Assembly: GCA_003427395.1 (NCBI GenBank)
Contig: BFEA01000200.1
Coordinates: 609,441 to 639,240 of the forward strand
Origin: Chara braunii
Lineage: Eukaryota > Streptophyta > Charophyceae > Charales > Characeae
DNA: 29,800 nucleotides
Direction: 5' to 3'
The translations under genes were made by a program, and so were the position numbers. This document shows, piece by piece, positions 1 to 9,080 of this stretch. A model generated the notes under the pieces. That model was given only the letters and a program-made list of their open reading frames with translations, was not told the origin of the DNA and searched no databases. The first letter of the stretch is position 1; every line of letters starts with the position of its first letter.

Positions 1-202
1 CTCCCCCCCTCTTCCTAGCATGATACCATGGCCACATTGGAGAAATGGTGCTCAGGAATTTCTCGATCAAGCTGCTAACCGACTGGAACTGGGATTGGGT
101 TTTTACTTAGGAAAAAAAAAAGACAGTCTGAAAAAGAAAGATTTTGCCTCCGAGGAAAGGAAAAAGCAGGAGTCCCGAGAGGAGAGAGCGGGAGAAGAGA
201 GG

Positions 203-303
203 CAAACCTTCGTGGCACCCATTAAAATTCAAACGATACAAAAGAGAATGAAGATTAGCATGGCCCCTGGACAAGGATGCCACGCATAAATCGAGAAATG
301 GTC

Positions 304-346
<43 letters not shown>
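203..346 (+). pseudogene. U6 snRNA retropseudogene with 42-A tail
   Basis: The stretch 203-304 follows U6 spliceosomal RNA from its 5' stem (CCTTCG, GG, AC) through AAAATT, AACGATACA, the invariant AGATTAGCATGGCCCCTG, CAAGGATG, CACGCATAAATCGAG and AAATGGTCC at the 3' end. It is followed directly by 42 uninterrupted A (305-346), which a genuine Pol III U6 gene would not have; a gene would end in a T run. The middle is damaged: the segment after GATACA is expanded (extra bases before AGATTAG) and CTGCGCAAGG has become CTGGACAAGG. I see no plant USE/TATA pair upstream. This is a processed copy made by a LINE-type reverse transcriptase. A GGGAGAAGAGAG string occurs just before the copy (190-201) and again at 368-379, but it lies 21 nt past the A tail in GA-rich DNA, so a target duplication is not established. 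Confidence 0.93.
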
Positions 347-347
<1 letters not shown>

Positions 348-514
348 AAAACGGAACAGCAGGAAGGGGGAGAAGAGAGAGGGAAAGCCAGAGAGTGGGA
401 GAGAGAGGCACAGTAAGGTGGAAGGAAGGGAGGCAGAAAGCTAGAAGGGGGGAGCAGGAGATTGAACAGGGTCGTCAGAGAGTGGGACTTGCCCTCCGGG
501 CCTCAGCCCTCGAC

Positions 515-659
515 TAAGTCCCACCAAGTCCCACCAAGTCCCACCAAGTCCCACCCCTCGGCCAAGTCCCAGCGAGTCCCACCCATTCCTACCCCTCGGC
601 CAAGTCCTACCCAGTCCCACTCCTTGGGCCCCCCCCCCCCGAAGTCCCACCAAGTCCCC
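515..659. repeat. Short-unit minisatellite (AAGTCCCACC-like)
   Basis: About a dozen degenerate copies of a 10-11 bp unit AAGTCCCACC, interrupted by CCTCGGCC spacers and one run of C around 629-640. The bases on either side (347-515) are GA-rich without recognisable genes. The overlapping open frames are a by-product of the stop-free repeat. Confidence 0.85.
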
Positions 660-765
660 AGGACGAGAGTGGGACTTTGTGTGGGAGGCGAGTCAGAGCA
701 GGAAGCGCGGCGAATAGCTGTGCCGAATGCTGACTAGGATGGCTGTCAGAAGAGATCAAGCCGCT

Positions 766-856
766 TGTCATATGAACACCGTGCATTTCATAGGCGAAGC
801 AATAGCAGGCTGCGCATGTCATATGAACGTCGTGCATTTCATAGGCGAAGCAATAG
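766..856. repeat. 40-bp direct repeat, two copies
   Basis: TGTCATATGAAC...GCAATAG occurs at 766-805 and again at 817-856, a 51-bp period, with two adjacent-region mismatches (ACACCG versus ACGTCG). Origin unknown; most simply a local tandem duplication. Confidence 0.9.
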
Positions 857-890
857 AACAGGCTGATGCGTGCCCAATCACACGCGATCT

Positions 891-953
891 GTGCGTGCGT
901 GTGCGTGTGCGTGTGCGTGTGCGTGTGTGCGTGTGTGTGTGTGTGTCTGTGTG
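891..953. repeat. GTGCGT/GT microsatellite
   Basis: Alternating GTGCGT grading into pure GT. It is followed at about 1047-1086 by a GAG-rich trinucleotide tract. The sequence between and after these, up to 1480, has no recognisable gene. Confidence 0.9.
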
Positions 954-1480
954 GGGTGCACCTGTGCCCGTGCGGGGCTAACAAACTTGTATTGTTTTTA
1001 CCGAGAAAGAGGGGACAGGGGGAAGACAAGAAGTAAACAAGCGACCGAGAGAGAGAAAGAGAGGAGGAGGAGGAGGAGGAGGAGGAGTTGTTCATACAGG
1101 TTCCAAATCGCTTTGCCGGCTAGAGTGGCGAGTCGACGATAGAGAACAAGTACGAACAAGTAAAAAATAATGCTTTAAAGCAGTCGGGAAAGAAAAGACG
1201 AGTATGTGTGAGCAGATGAGACAGCTCTCTTCTACATGGCGTTGATCCTGGGCAGATGGGCAATCATAACACATGACCAGAAGAGACGGAAAGAGAGCAA
1301 ACGAAGACATTTGACGATCCGCGAACGACCAATCTGTCCATTGATCCATTCGAACCCAACGAGCAGAAAAAAGAAAGGACAAAAAACGACCGATCTAGCT
1401 GGTTAGATACAGGCCGACTTTGATGTTACATTGCTATTCATCATAATTTGCTTGGCGATGCACACAGTACATAATCTATT

Positions 1481-1680
1481 AGTCAAAATCTGCTCAACGA
1501 CGCGCAAAGAGACTCAGTTTTAGTGAAAATCTGCTCAACGACGCGCAAAGAGACTCAGCTTTAGTGAAAATGTGCTCAACGACGCGCAAAGAGACTCAGT
1601 CTTAGTGAAAATGTGCTCAACGACGCGCAAAGAGACTCAGTTGTAGTGCAAATCTGCTCAACGACGCGTAAACGAACTCC
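1481..1680. repeat. 41-bp minisatellite, nearly five copies
   Basis: Units start at 1481, 1522, 1563, 1604 and 1645, exactly 41 bp apart, each reading AGTGAAAATCTGCTCAACGA followed by CGCGCAAAGAGACTCAG and a short variable TTTT-like end. The copies differ at only a few positions (AATCTG/AATGTG, CAGTTTT/CAGCTTT/CAGTCTT), so expansion is fairly recent. The last copy decays after ACGACGCG. Confidence 0.95.
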
Positions 1681-1717
1681 GACAGGAACAATGGCAGAAG
1701 AAGTGAAAGCTACTGAA

Positions 1718-1718
1718 T

Positions 1719-1749
<31 letters not shown>

Positions 1750-1774
1750 AGGCTACTGAATTACACACACACAG

Positions 1775-1819
<45 letters not shown>

Positions 1820-1980
1820 GCCGAGAGGCAGGCAGTCATGGTGCGTCTCTATTCATTCTAACTTGCATTCTGAAAATATACTCAACAGGCGGGAAGGGCA
1901 GGAACACAGAAAACCTCAGAAACAACAGAGTAGAAATACAGAGAAATCACAACTAAGAGAGAGAGAGAGAGAGCGAAAGA

Positions 1981-2046
<66 letters not shown>

Positions 2047-2216
2047 AGAGTAACAAACAGGAAAAGGAAACGCGTCGACAGCGAGCGAAACTGAAACGTC
2101 GAATAGGTGTCGATAGGATTAGCGACCCATAGAGCGAGCGCGCGGGGGGGCGGGGGAGAGAATGGAGGGGCACGCGGAAGGGTAGAAGGGGACGGAGAAA
2201 GTGGGATCGTGACACA

Positions 2217-2260
<44 letters not shown>
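1718..2260. repeat. Cluster of CA, GA and A microsatellites
   Basis: CA tracts at about 1718-1746 and 1763-1772, GA tracts at about 1780-1816 and 1960-2043, and a CA tract running into a long A run at about 2211-2260. The unique DNA between them (1817-1959, 2044-2210) holds no convincing gene. The apparent Ser/Leu- or Arg/Glu-rich open frames here are translated microsatellite. Confidence 0.9.
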
Positions 2261-2262
<2 letters not shown>

Positions 2263-2678
2263 CGCGAAGACGGACGAAAGGAGGTATGACGAGGTATGGG
2301 AGGCAAAACAAAAATAATAAAAAAGTTATGTACACGTAACTGCGACGTCGCGCCCATCTCTCATCTTCTCCCCCTCCCCCCTTTTGGTCACACCACCTGC
2401 AATATTCCCCACTCTCTCTCAGTCACCAGATTACACTCACTGCTTCTGCCGCCGTATTACTTCAGCTCGAATAATGCCAAGCCAGCGGAATTAATCATCG
2501 AGGGGCCTGATTCAGGTCCCTTCCAGAGGTATCCTTAAGCGCACCCAATTCTGATCTTCTCCTCGTACAGTGATCTGTCCCGTAGTCCGGGTCTTTCTGC
2601 TGATCCTGGTTGTCCTGCTTTATCCTCTGGTCTATCCTCCTCTTCTCTTGGTCTTAACGTACTGCTGGGCCTGTACAA

Positions 2679-2796
2679 CTACCCGTCTTCCCCCGAACAC
2701 AACGCACCCTCATTCTGACTGTATCTGGCCGGAAACATACCTTGTATACTTTCCTTTTCCTTTTCAGGGTGCGTTATGTTCGGCGGAAGACGGTAG
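2679..2796. mobile_element. Foldback MITE family 1, copy 1
   Basis: A 118-bp element whose 31-32 bp ends are inverted copies: CTACCCGTCTTCCCCCGAAC at the left (to 2710) and GGCGGAAGACGGTAG at the right (from 2766), with the AACGCACCCT/AGGGTGCGTT step shared. The same termini occur at 8395-8505 and 17874-17985. The interior has no coding capacity. A TA target duplication is possible if the terminal CTA/TAG is read as C-TA and TA-G, but this cannot be decided from three copies. Confidence 0.85.
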
Positions 2797-2805
2797 TGGC
2801 AGCCT

Positions 2806-3870
2806 TGGCCAGTTCCCTGGTCCTGGTTCTGCTCGCTCCTGTGGTCCTGGTGCTGGTCCCTTCTGGTGCTGGTCCTGGTCCCTCCTCTAGTCCTGCGTCC
2901 GGGTCCCTCCTCTCGTCCTGATCCTGGTCCCTCCTCTGGTCCTCGTTCTACTTGCTCCTCTCGTCCTGATCCTGATCCCTCCTCTGGTCCTGCTACTGGT
3001 TCCTCCTCTGGTCCTGCTACTGGTTCCTCCTCTGGTCCTCCTGCTCCCTCCGCTACTCCTGATCCTGATCCCTCCTCTCCGGTGCTTGTCCTGGTCCTGA
3101 TCTCTGTCCTGGTCCTGATCTCTTAATCTACGTCTCTCCTATAGTTTCGATCTGCACCTTGGTCCTAGTTTTCGGCCCACTATTCCTCTGAGCCCCTCCT
3201 CTACGGTCTTGGTCTTGGTCCCGCCTCTGTTCTTGGGCCCTCCTGGTCTTGGGCCCTCCTGGTCTTGGTCCCGCCTCTGTTCTTGGGCCCTCCTGGTGTC
3301 TTACTCAGTCCTCCTCTCTCCTCTGGTCCCGCCTCTGGTCCTGGGCCCTCTCCTCCTGGTGTCGTACTCGGTCCTCGTCTCTCCTCTGGTCCCGCCTCCG
3401 GTCCTGGGCCCTCTCCTCCTGGTGTCTCAGTCCTCTCTCCTCTGGTCCCGCCTCTGGTCCTGGGCCCTCTCCTCCTGGTGTCTCAGTCCTCTCTCCTCTG
3501 GTCCCGCCTCTGGTCCTGGGCCCTCTCCTCCTGGTGTCTTACTCAGTCCTCTCGCCTCTGGTCCCGCCTCTGGTCCCGCCCCCGGTCCTGGGCCCTCTCC
3601 TCCTGGTGTCTTACTCAGCTCAGTTCTCGTCTCTCCTCTGGTCCCGCCTCCGGTTCTGGGCCCTCCTCTCCTCCTGTTGTCTTACTCAGTCCTCGTCTCT
3701 GCTCTGGTCCCGCCTCTGGTCCTGGGCCCTCTCCTCTGGTTCTGCTAGGTCCTCCACCTTGGTCGTCGCGTTTTGCCCACGACTGCTCTCCGCCCCTCGC
3801 TTCTCCTTCTCCTTTCATAGTTCCTGCCTTGAATTCGTGGTCCTCCTCCTCCTCTGGTCCCCCTTGACAT
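2806..3870. repeat. Large degenerate minisatellite (56/63-bp units)
   Basis: The stretch is built from TCCTGGTCC/TCTGGTCCCGCC words. Between about 3295 and 3600 a clear higher-order unit appears, with GGTGTC steps at 3295, 3358, 3421, 3477 and 3533, giving periods of 63, 63, 56 and 56 bp. The plus strand is almost free of A, so all three plus frames stay open and mimic a Ser/Gly/Pro-rich protein. Unit lengths that are not multiples of three and the lack of a conserved frame argue against a gene. It starts immediately after MITE copy 1. Confidence 0.9.
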
Positions 3871-3972
3871 ACAGTAATTCGAAAAGTAATCGCATGCTCG
3901 TCGCCGTCAGATTGTTGAGAAATCGCGTGTCGTCGGAATCCCTTTCGGTTTTATTAGATCGCGCCCTTTCTT

Positions 3973-4020
3973 GACAATCTAATCAATTAGTGACACGACA
4001 ATCTGATCGATTAGTGACCA
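3973..4020. repeat. 24-bp tandem duplication
   Basis: GACAATCTAATCAATTAGTG at 3973 and GACAATCTGATCGATTAGTG at 3997, exactly 24 bp apart, two mismatches. Each unit contains an ATTAG/CTAAT-like palindromic step. Confidence 0.85.
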
Positions 4021-4867
4021 TTACACGCCCGATTAGCCCCCTCCGCCTCCCCCTCCCCCCCCCACCCCCCCGCGGCCTAATTAAGCCCTCCCCTCATAAT
4101 CCAAGAAGACGGTGCTTTATGATCAACACAACGAAAGCAAAGGACAACATCAACCTACCCACCCACCCACCCACTGGACTCGGGTCGAGTGCTATTATAC
4201 GTACAACCTGCTCGCCTTGCCTGTCAAGATAAAAATAAGCAATCCCTTCCACTTACCCTGGACACTTTCTTTACCCGCCAAAATTTCAATGTTCCAAGAG
4301 AGAGAACCTCCTCCTCCTTTCAACAACAACCCGGCCACCTCCAGCGCAGACCCCCCTCGAGCCCCCGCTGCCCACCCGCCGATCTATCATATCATATCAC
4401 ATCACATCACACCACCTCCTCCTCCTCTTTCCTCGCGCTACTTTCCATCTCACAGACCATCTCCTCTTTCCCGCCATCGCCTCTCTCCCGCGCTACCTTC
4501 CATCACACACGACGATCTCATCTTCCCGCAAGTTACCTGCCACTTGAACCTGACTCCCATTCCGGTCGAATTCTGACCCAGGCCTGGATCGATTACGAAG
4601 TCCCGATACATCATCAATTAACCATCTTTCTTCTTCTCGTCATCCATTACCAGTTGTCACGGCTTGCCAGGTCGGACTCCGCGCGCAATTGCACGTAGCG
4701 CCGTGTCACACCTCCCCTCTCCCCTTCCCCCCACTCCCTCCCCTCCTTTGTCTCTTCTTCTTCTCTCTTTCTTCGCTCTCTTGCCTGCCTCTCCGTCTGT
4801 CTTTCTACCAATCCACCTACCTCTATCTTCTCTGCCTTTTCACTCCTATCTCCCCCCGCCACCTGTT

Positions 4868-4930
<63 letters not shown>
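4021..4930. other. Pyrimidine-rich non-coding stretch ending in a CT microsatellite
   Basis: Mostly C/T-rich on the plus strand with short CCCAC and ATCAC repeats (about 4156-4172 and 4386-4412) and a pure TC tract at about 4869-4930. No open frame here has domain-like composition or a supported start. I see no RNA gene. Confidence 0.6.
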
Positions 4931-4933
<3 letters not shown>

Positions 4934-5242
4934 TCACGTGATGCTAGCACTTTTGCCAGAGCTCCTAGCCCCCTCGCTGCTCCTACTGCCCTCGTAAGTA
5001 CAGGAATCCATAACAAAGATAGATTTTCTAGCGGAAACATGTGTATCTCATACATGCCATATAGATAATGCATCATCTATGTCTGTAAATATACATACAT
5101 ATACATACACATAAAAATATAATAAAAGTCGCTCCCGCTCGTTTTACAAAGTATTACTGTTACCTGTTTCTGTGGAAGCGGGGGCTGAGAGGGCGCGGGG
5201 CGGGGGAAGGTGGGGCCGGGGCGGGATATGATTGGATGATGA

Positions 5243-6082
5243 TCACTTGGCTGCGACTTTGGCTGCGACTTTGGCTGCTGGTGCTGCTGCTGCTGCCGCT
5301 GGCCGATCTACGCCATCATCCATCCCGGCTTTCCCCATGATGACATTCGCCGCTATCTGTTTATCGTGCTTACTTCTTCTCCTCTTCTCGTACTCCTCGT
5401 ATCCATCCATCTTCTGCAGATCCTCGACGGTGATCGGGTTCCCGTGCAGGGACAGCGTGTGCAGCGACGCGCAGCCCCTCAGGAATCGCGGAGGCAGCTC
5501 CGGTATCGTGTTGCCGTCAACGTTAAATATCTTCAGGCGGCCGAGGTCGGCCAGCGACGGCGGAAGCGCCGTCAGCTCGTTGTGCTGCAAGCTCAGCTCC
5601 TCCATCGAGGTGCAAGCGCCCAGGGACTCGGGAATCGATTTGATGCGATTAATGCTGACGTCAAGATGAATCATGGCCGTTAGATTGCCCATCGCGGAGG
5701 GCAGCTGCTCTAACAAGTTGTTCGACACCGACAACCTCTCCAGCTTCTTCAGCTGGCAGAGCTCGTCGGGAAGCGCGGCGAGTTGATTGGAGTCGAGGAC
5801 TACCATCTTGAGGGCGGTCAGCTGGCCGATAAAAGGGGGTAGTTTCGTTAATTGGTTCTCTCCCATCATAAGTCGCTGCAGCTGCGTGAACCCAGCCATC
5901 TCCGATGGAAGATCGGCGATCCTGTTATTGGTCGCATCCACAATCCTAACCTCCTTCAGTGTGAAGAGGACGGCTGGAAACGATTTCAACCTCTGTTCCC
6001 TCAGCCCTACTATCCCCGTGTTCTTCCATTTCTCCACACGTTGCGCTGATTCCGGCGCCTCTTTGGTCCCACAGCAACCCAT
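5243..6082 (-). CDS. LRRC57-like leucine-rich-repeat protein, probably N-myristoylated
   Basis: A 279-residue intronless protein. Residues 1-7 are MGCCGTK: Gly2 plus Thr6 fit the N-myristoylation consensus and Cys3/Cys4 could be palmitoylated, so peripheral membrane attachment is expected. This is why I start at the ATG at 6082 and not six codons upstream. Residues about 12-40 (QRVEKWKNTGIVGLREQRLK) resemble the entry region of LRRC57, followed by about eight 23-residue repeats of the L..L.L..N.L..LP type, e.g. LDSNQLAALP and VSINRIKSIP. A C-terminal DLQKMDGYEEYEKRR segment again matches the LRRC57/Ras-group LRR cap. The tail (after about 250) is Ala-rich with KVAAKVAAK. Such proteins act as small binding scaffolds; no enzyme activity is implied and the partner is unknown. 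The stop is TGA at 5243-5245. No intron is needed, unlike many plant homologues. Family call is strong, orthology less so. Confidence 0.88.
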   Translation of the reverse strand: MGCCGTKEAPESAQRVEKWKNTGIVGLREQRLKSFPAVLFTLKEVRIVDATNNRIADLPSEMAGFTQLQRLMMGENQLTKLPPFIGQLTALKMVVLDSNQLAALPDELCQLKKLERLSVSNNLLEQLPSAMGNLTAMIHLDVSINRIKSIPESLGACTSMEELSLQHNELTALPPSLADLGRLKIFNVDGNTIPELPPRFLRGCASLHTLSLHGNPITVEDLQKMDGYEEYEKRRRSKHDKQIAANVIMGKAGMDDGVDRPAAAAAAPAAKVAAKVAAK

Positions 6083-6092
6083 TCTCTCGCCC

Positions 6093-6127
<35 letters not shown>

Positions 6128-6335
6128 ATCGATCGATCGATCGGCCAATCAATCAATCAATTGAACAATTAATCGACCACTCAATGGATCGATCAGTTAA
6201 TCAAATGACCAAACCAACCAACTGAGAAACCAATCAATCAACCGATCAATCAATCAATCAATACATCAGCTAGTGACTAAATCAATAGATTGATCAATCA
6301 GTCGTTCTGTGAATTGATCAATCAACGAGGCAAGT
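6093..6335. repeat. TCAA/ATCG tetranucleotide tract in the LRR gene leader
   Basis: CAATCAAT repeated from 6094, switching to ATCGATCG at about 6123-6142 and then decaying through variants to about 6335. It begins only about 11 bases upstream of the LRR start codon (on that gene's strand it reads TTGA/CGAT), so it must form part of its 5' leader or core promoter. The GATCGATC section is self-complementary. Confidence 0.85.
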
Positions 6336-6768
6336 GATTACTTATATGAGTCTCTCTCTCTCCCCCCCTTACAGCCCCTTCATCGATCGATCGATGGATC
6401 GTTCTTCATCAGCCTAAGTAAGATGTAACTATTTCTTCCTGTCCGGTCCCCTCCTCAGCCTACCTTCCCGTGACGAGTTCATAACTGCGTCTGATTGTGC
6501 CACTTGGCAATCACATCATCTTTCCTTCATGGATCTTTCCCCGCCCACCAAGAAACGCCCCGCTTCTATCTATCCTCCCCCTCCGCTAATTCCCCAACAC
6601 ACTGTTCCCTACTTCGCTCCCTGAACACTAGCGCCCCCCCCCCCCCCCTCTCTCTCTCTCTCCCCCCGCTACAGCCACCGTCACCCTCTCCTCTTGTTTC
6701 TCTCTCAAATCGTCGAGCCACGTGCCCTATTGATTCTTATCTGCCTTCCCTCTGTATTGAGTCCATTC

Positions 6769-6772
<4 letters not shown>
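6336..6772. other. Upstream flank of the LRR gene, no feature recognised
   Basis: Pyrimidine-rich unique sequence with a C run at about 6633-6647 and a short CT tract. It must contain the minus-strand promoter of the LRR gene, but I cannot identify a TATA element or initiator with confidence. Confidence 0.4.
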
Positions 6773-6858
<86 letters not shown>

Positions 6859-6919
6859 GCACGCACGCGCGCACCCACACACACACACACACACGCACGC
6901 GCGCGCGCACGAACACACA
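6773..6919. repeat. CT microsatellite running into CA/CG microsatellite
   Basis: A TC tract (about 6773-6828) abuts directly a CA tract (6829-6854) that passes into GCAC and CGCG steps and a second CA tract to about 6919. Compound pyrimidine and alternating purine-pyrimidine repeat, able to adopt non-B structure. Confidence 0.9.
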
Positions 6920-6961
6920 AGATGAGAAAACAATGCCTACCCTCTGTCGTCGACGAGGTAG

Positions 6962-7047
6962 TCGCAGAAATGGTTCCTCTCGTCTCCCTCCCTCTGCGGT
7001 TGAGTCGCAGAAATGGTTCCGCTCGTCTCCCTCCCTCTGCGGTTGAG
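6962..7047. repeat. 43-bp tandem duplication
   Basis: TCGCAGAAATGGTTCCTCTC... at 6962-7004 is repeated at 7005-7047 with one mismatch (CCTCTC/CCGCTC). The near identity points to a recent event. Confidence 0.93.
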
Positions 7048-7091
7048 GCTACCCTACGACACGCACGACACAACACGACATGACACGGCAG

Positions 7092-7190
7092 AGGCAGGGC
7101 CCGGTAAAGCAAGGCACAGACAGACGCAGAGCCCGCTAAAGCAAAGCAAGGCACAGACAGAAGCAGAGCCCGCTAAAGCAAAGCAAGGCA
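7092..7190. repeat. 32/37-bp tandem repeat, three copies
   Basis: Copies of GCCCGCTAAAGCAAAGCAAG start at about 7099, 7131 and 7168; the first lacks one AAGC step, hence a 32-bp then a 37-bp period. An ACGAC pentanucleotide tract precedes it (about 7055-7088). Confidence 0.85.
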
Positions 7191-8046
7191 GCTAATCGCC
7201 CAATTCTCAAAGTAGATGTCTTCATATAGTCAGCTGCACAATAAGGCCGCCCACCTAAGTCGACTGCTGGAGGACCTCACGCAACCAAACTGAGGCCTTC
7301 CTCCTTGTTGTATCCCCCCCTCCAGCCCCTGTCGTCCGTCCTTTTTTTCTTTTTCGTTTTCATTTCGTTTCTTTCTTTTCTTGTCTCTTTTCTTTTCTTT
7401 TTTTTCTTTCTTTTTTTTTTTTTTTGGATTCCAAAACGCAGTCATGACTCATGAGGAGGACGACCCCCCTAGTAGTACTAGCCTTGCTGAAACCAGATCG
7501 TGCGCGTCGGGGCCGGAGTTGTACCGTGGCAGGCATGATGCATGGGAACCAGGCGGAAGGAAAACCTACCAGCCCCGCCGTTTTGTCGGGTCTGAGGGGT
7601 CTGCACTCCCGCACAAACGCGCGTGCGGGAGTGTGCGCGGCGTGTGTGCGGCCTGTGCGCAAATGCGCGCGAGCGAGCGCCTGGGTTAGTGCATGCCTCG
7701 TGCAATTTCTCGTAGGGGGGAAACGCATCCGTGATTCAGAACAGACGATGTTGTTAGCTCTAGACCAACTCCACGACTTCGTCATCCTATCCTACCCACG
7801 ATCTCACACACACACACACACGCACACACACACACACACAACACTACTTCAGACAAACGAACTCCTACTCGTAAACTCCAAAATCGCCAGATCTATCATA
7901 TACCTACCATATCTACTGCGACGGCAAACTCCGTCGATCAGTTACACCTCCACGCCCTATCGAGTCAACGGTGTTGATTATATTCTTTGACAGAAAAATT
8001 CCTCTCCCCTATGTTTTTGCAATAAATTTATTATCCTTTCCAACCC

Positions 8047-8104
<58 letters not shown>

Positions 8105-8135
8105 TGTGTGTCTCTCTGTCTCTGCTTTAATACTT
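7191..8135. other. Non-coding stretch with T-rich, CA, CT and GT tracts
   Basis: T/C-rich run at 7339-7427, a GTGCG-rich patch at about 7616-7680, a CA tract at about 7804-7840, and adjoining CT (8051-8086) and GT (8087-8112) tracts. No open frame here shows a domain or plausible composition. Confidence 0.6.
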
Positions 8136-8300
8136 TCTTTTTTGTTTTTTGTTTTTTTTTAGAATGGCCCTTGCGATATCCCTCTATCCTGGCCGTGGTA
8201 AGAGAACCGTCTGGATTGAGGGCTTGCCTGTCGGGCTGCTCCATCTATTGGTGGGCAGCGGCACCTGCTGGAAACCGGGTCCAGCGTCCCATGGGTACAT
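8136..8300 (-). mobile_element. Diverged SINE-like retroposon
   Basis: Read on the minus strand it starts near ATGGGACGCTGGACCCGG, continues CCAGCAGGTGCCGCTGCCCACCAATAGATGG, keeps a CTCTTACCA-like step, and ends in an A-rich tail (plus-strand T run 8136-8160). The first half matches the copies at 11398, 15984 and 17201; the second half is only weakly alignable. No target duplication found. Confidence 0.6.
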
Positions 8301-8394
8301 CGTGTAACTCTGAGATTGGTGTTTGTTTTCTAACAATAACAATTTAGTAGCTTGCTCGCTCGCTCCGTTCTCTCGCTGTCTCTCAGGTGTCGTA

Positions 8395-8505
8395 CTACCG
8401 TCTTACCCCGAATACAACGCACCCTCATCTTGGCTGTACTGGACCGGAAATATAGCTTGCATACGTTCAATTTCAGGGTGCGTTATGTTCGGGGGAAGAG
8501 GGTAG
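8395..8505. mobile_element. Foldback MITE family 1, copy 2
   Basis: A 111-bp element. The left end CTACCGTCTTACCCCGAATA and the right end GTTCGGGGGAAGAGGGTAG are inverted versions of each other, with ACGCACCCT facing AGGGTGCGT. It shares a central ACCGGAAA-ATA block with copy 1, so the interiors are homologous too. Non-coding. Confidence 0.87.
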
Positions 8506-8795
8506 CGTCTCTCCCCGCCGGTTACGTGTTCCACACAGACAGACGCTATAAACGGGAGCCGAGCAGGTCCGAATGCAGGTCTGCACAGAGCAGCAGTCCA
8601 CAGACTGACTCTGTCAACGGTCAGTCACGACGGGGCTCTGCAAACTAAAAATAGGCTGATGCCTGCTGCTTCAGCTTTAGGTTATCCCCTTCACCCGTCA
8701 TGGTGTTAGGGTCGGCGATTCTTTCTTTCTTTTACCTTTTTCCTTTTTTATTTATTTTTAGTCAGAAAAGAAAAAAAGAAAAAAAAAAGAGCACA

Positions 8796-8890
8796 GTCTA
8801 AGCCCCTGTCTATTGGTGCCGTTCAGACCTGTTTTCTGACACGCTGAAATCTGACAAACGGACTCACCACGCTCCTTCCACCTCAGCACT
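8796..8890. other. Source of a 95-bp segment duplicated at 11603-11697
   Basis: This unique-looking stretch (from GTCTAAGCCCCTGTCTATTG to CCTCAGCACT) is identical to 11603-11697, where it follows a sequencing adapter. The copy here is embedded in ordinary flanking sequence and is the genuine one. Confidence 0.93.
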
Positions 8891-8990
8891 AGATTTTTTT
8901 ATTTTTTTTTTTAGCACTATACTACTCTTTTCGTTTTTTTGGCACACTCTGGAAGGGCAATGACCTTGAGATAACCAGCGTTATTTAACT

Positions 8991-9080
8991 TTTTTTTACT
9001 TTTTTTTTTTTTTCCCCAAAAGAAGGCGGTCATTCCATTATATGCTGGAAAGCGGGTCCGGCGTCCCTCACATATAACCG
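8991..9080 (-). mobile_element. Short A-tailed retroposon carrying the conserved stem-loop
   Basis: On the minus strand: TGTGAGGGACGCCGGACCCG, CTTTCCAGCATATAATGG, about 25 further bases, then CCCC and an A run (plus-strand T run to 9013). The opening is nearly the same as at 16444-16470, but what follows differs from the main SINE body. Confidence 0.5.

Noticed and set aside
607-1095. Ser- and His/Thr-rich minus-strand open frame
   Set aside because: It is translated GAG and GT microsatellite; composition follows the repeats.
3209-3974. Long Ser/Gly/Pro-rich open frames resembling a structural protein
   Set aside because: All three plus frames are open because the minisatellite lacks A; repeat periods of 56 bp break any frame, and no flanking coding signal exists.
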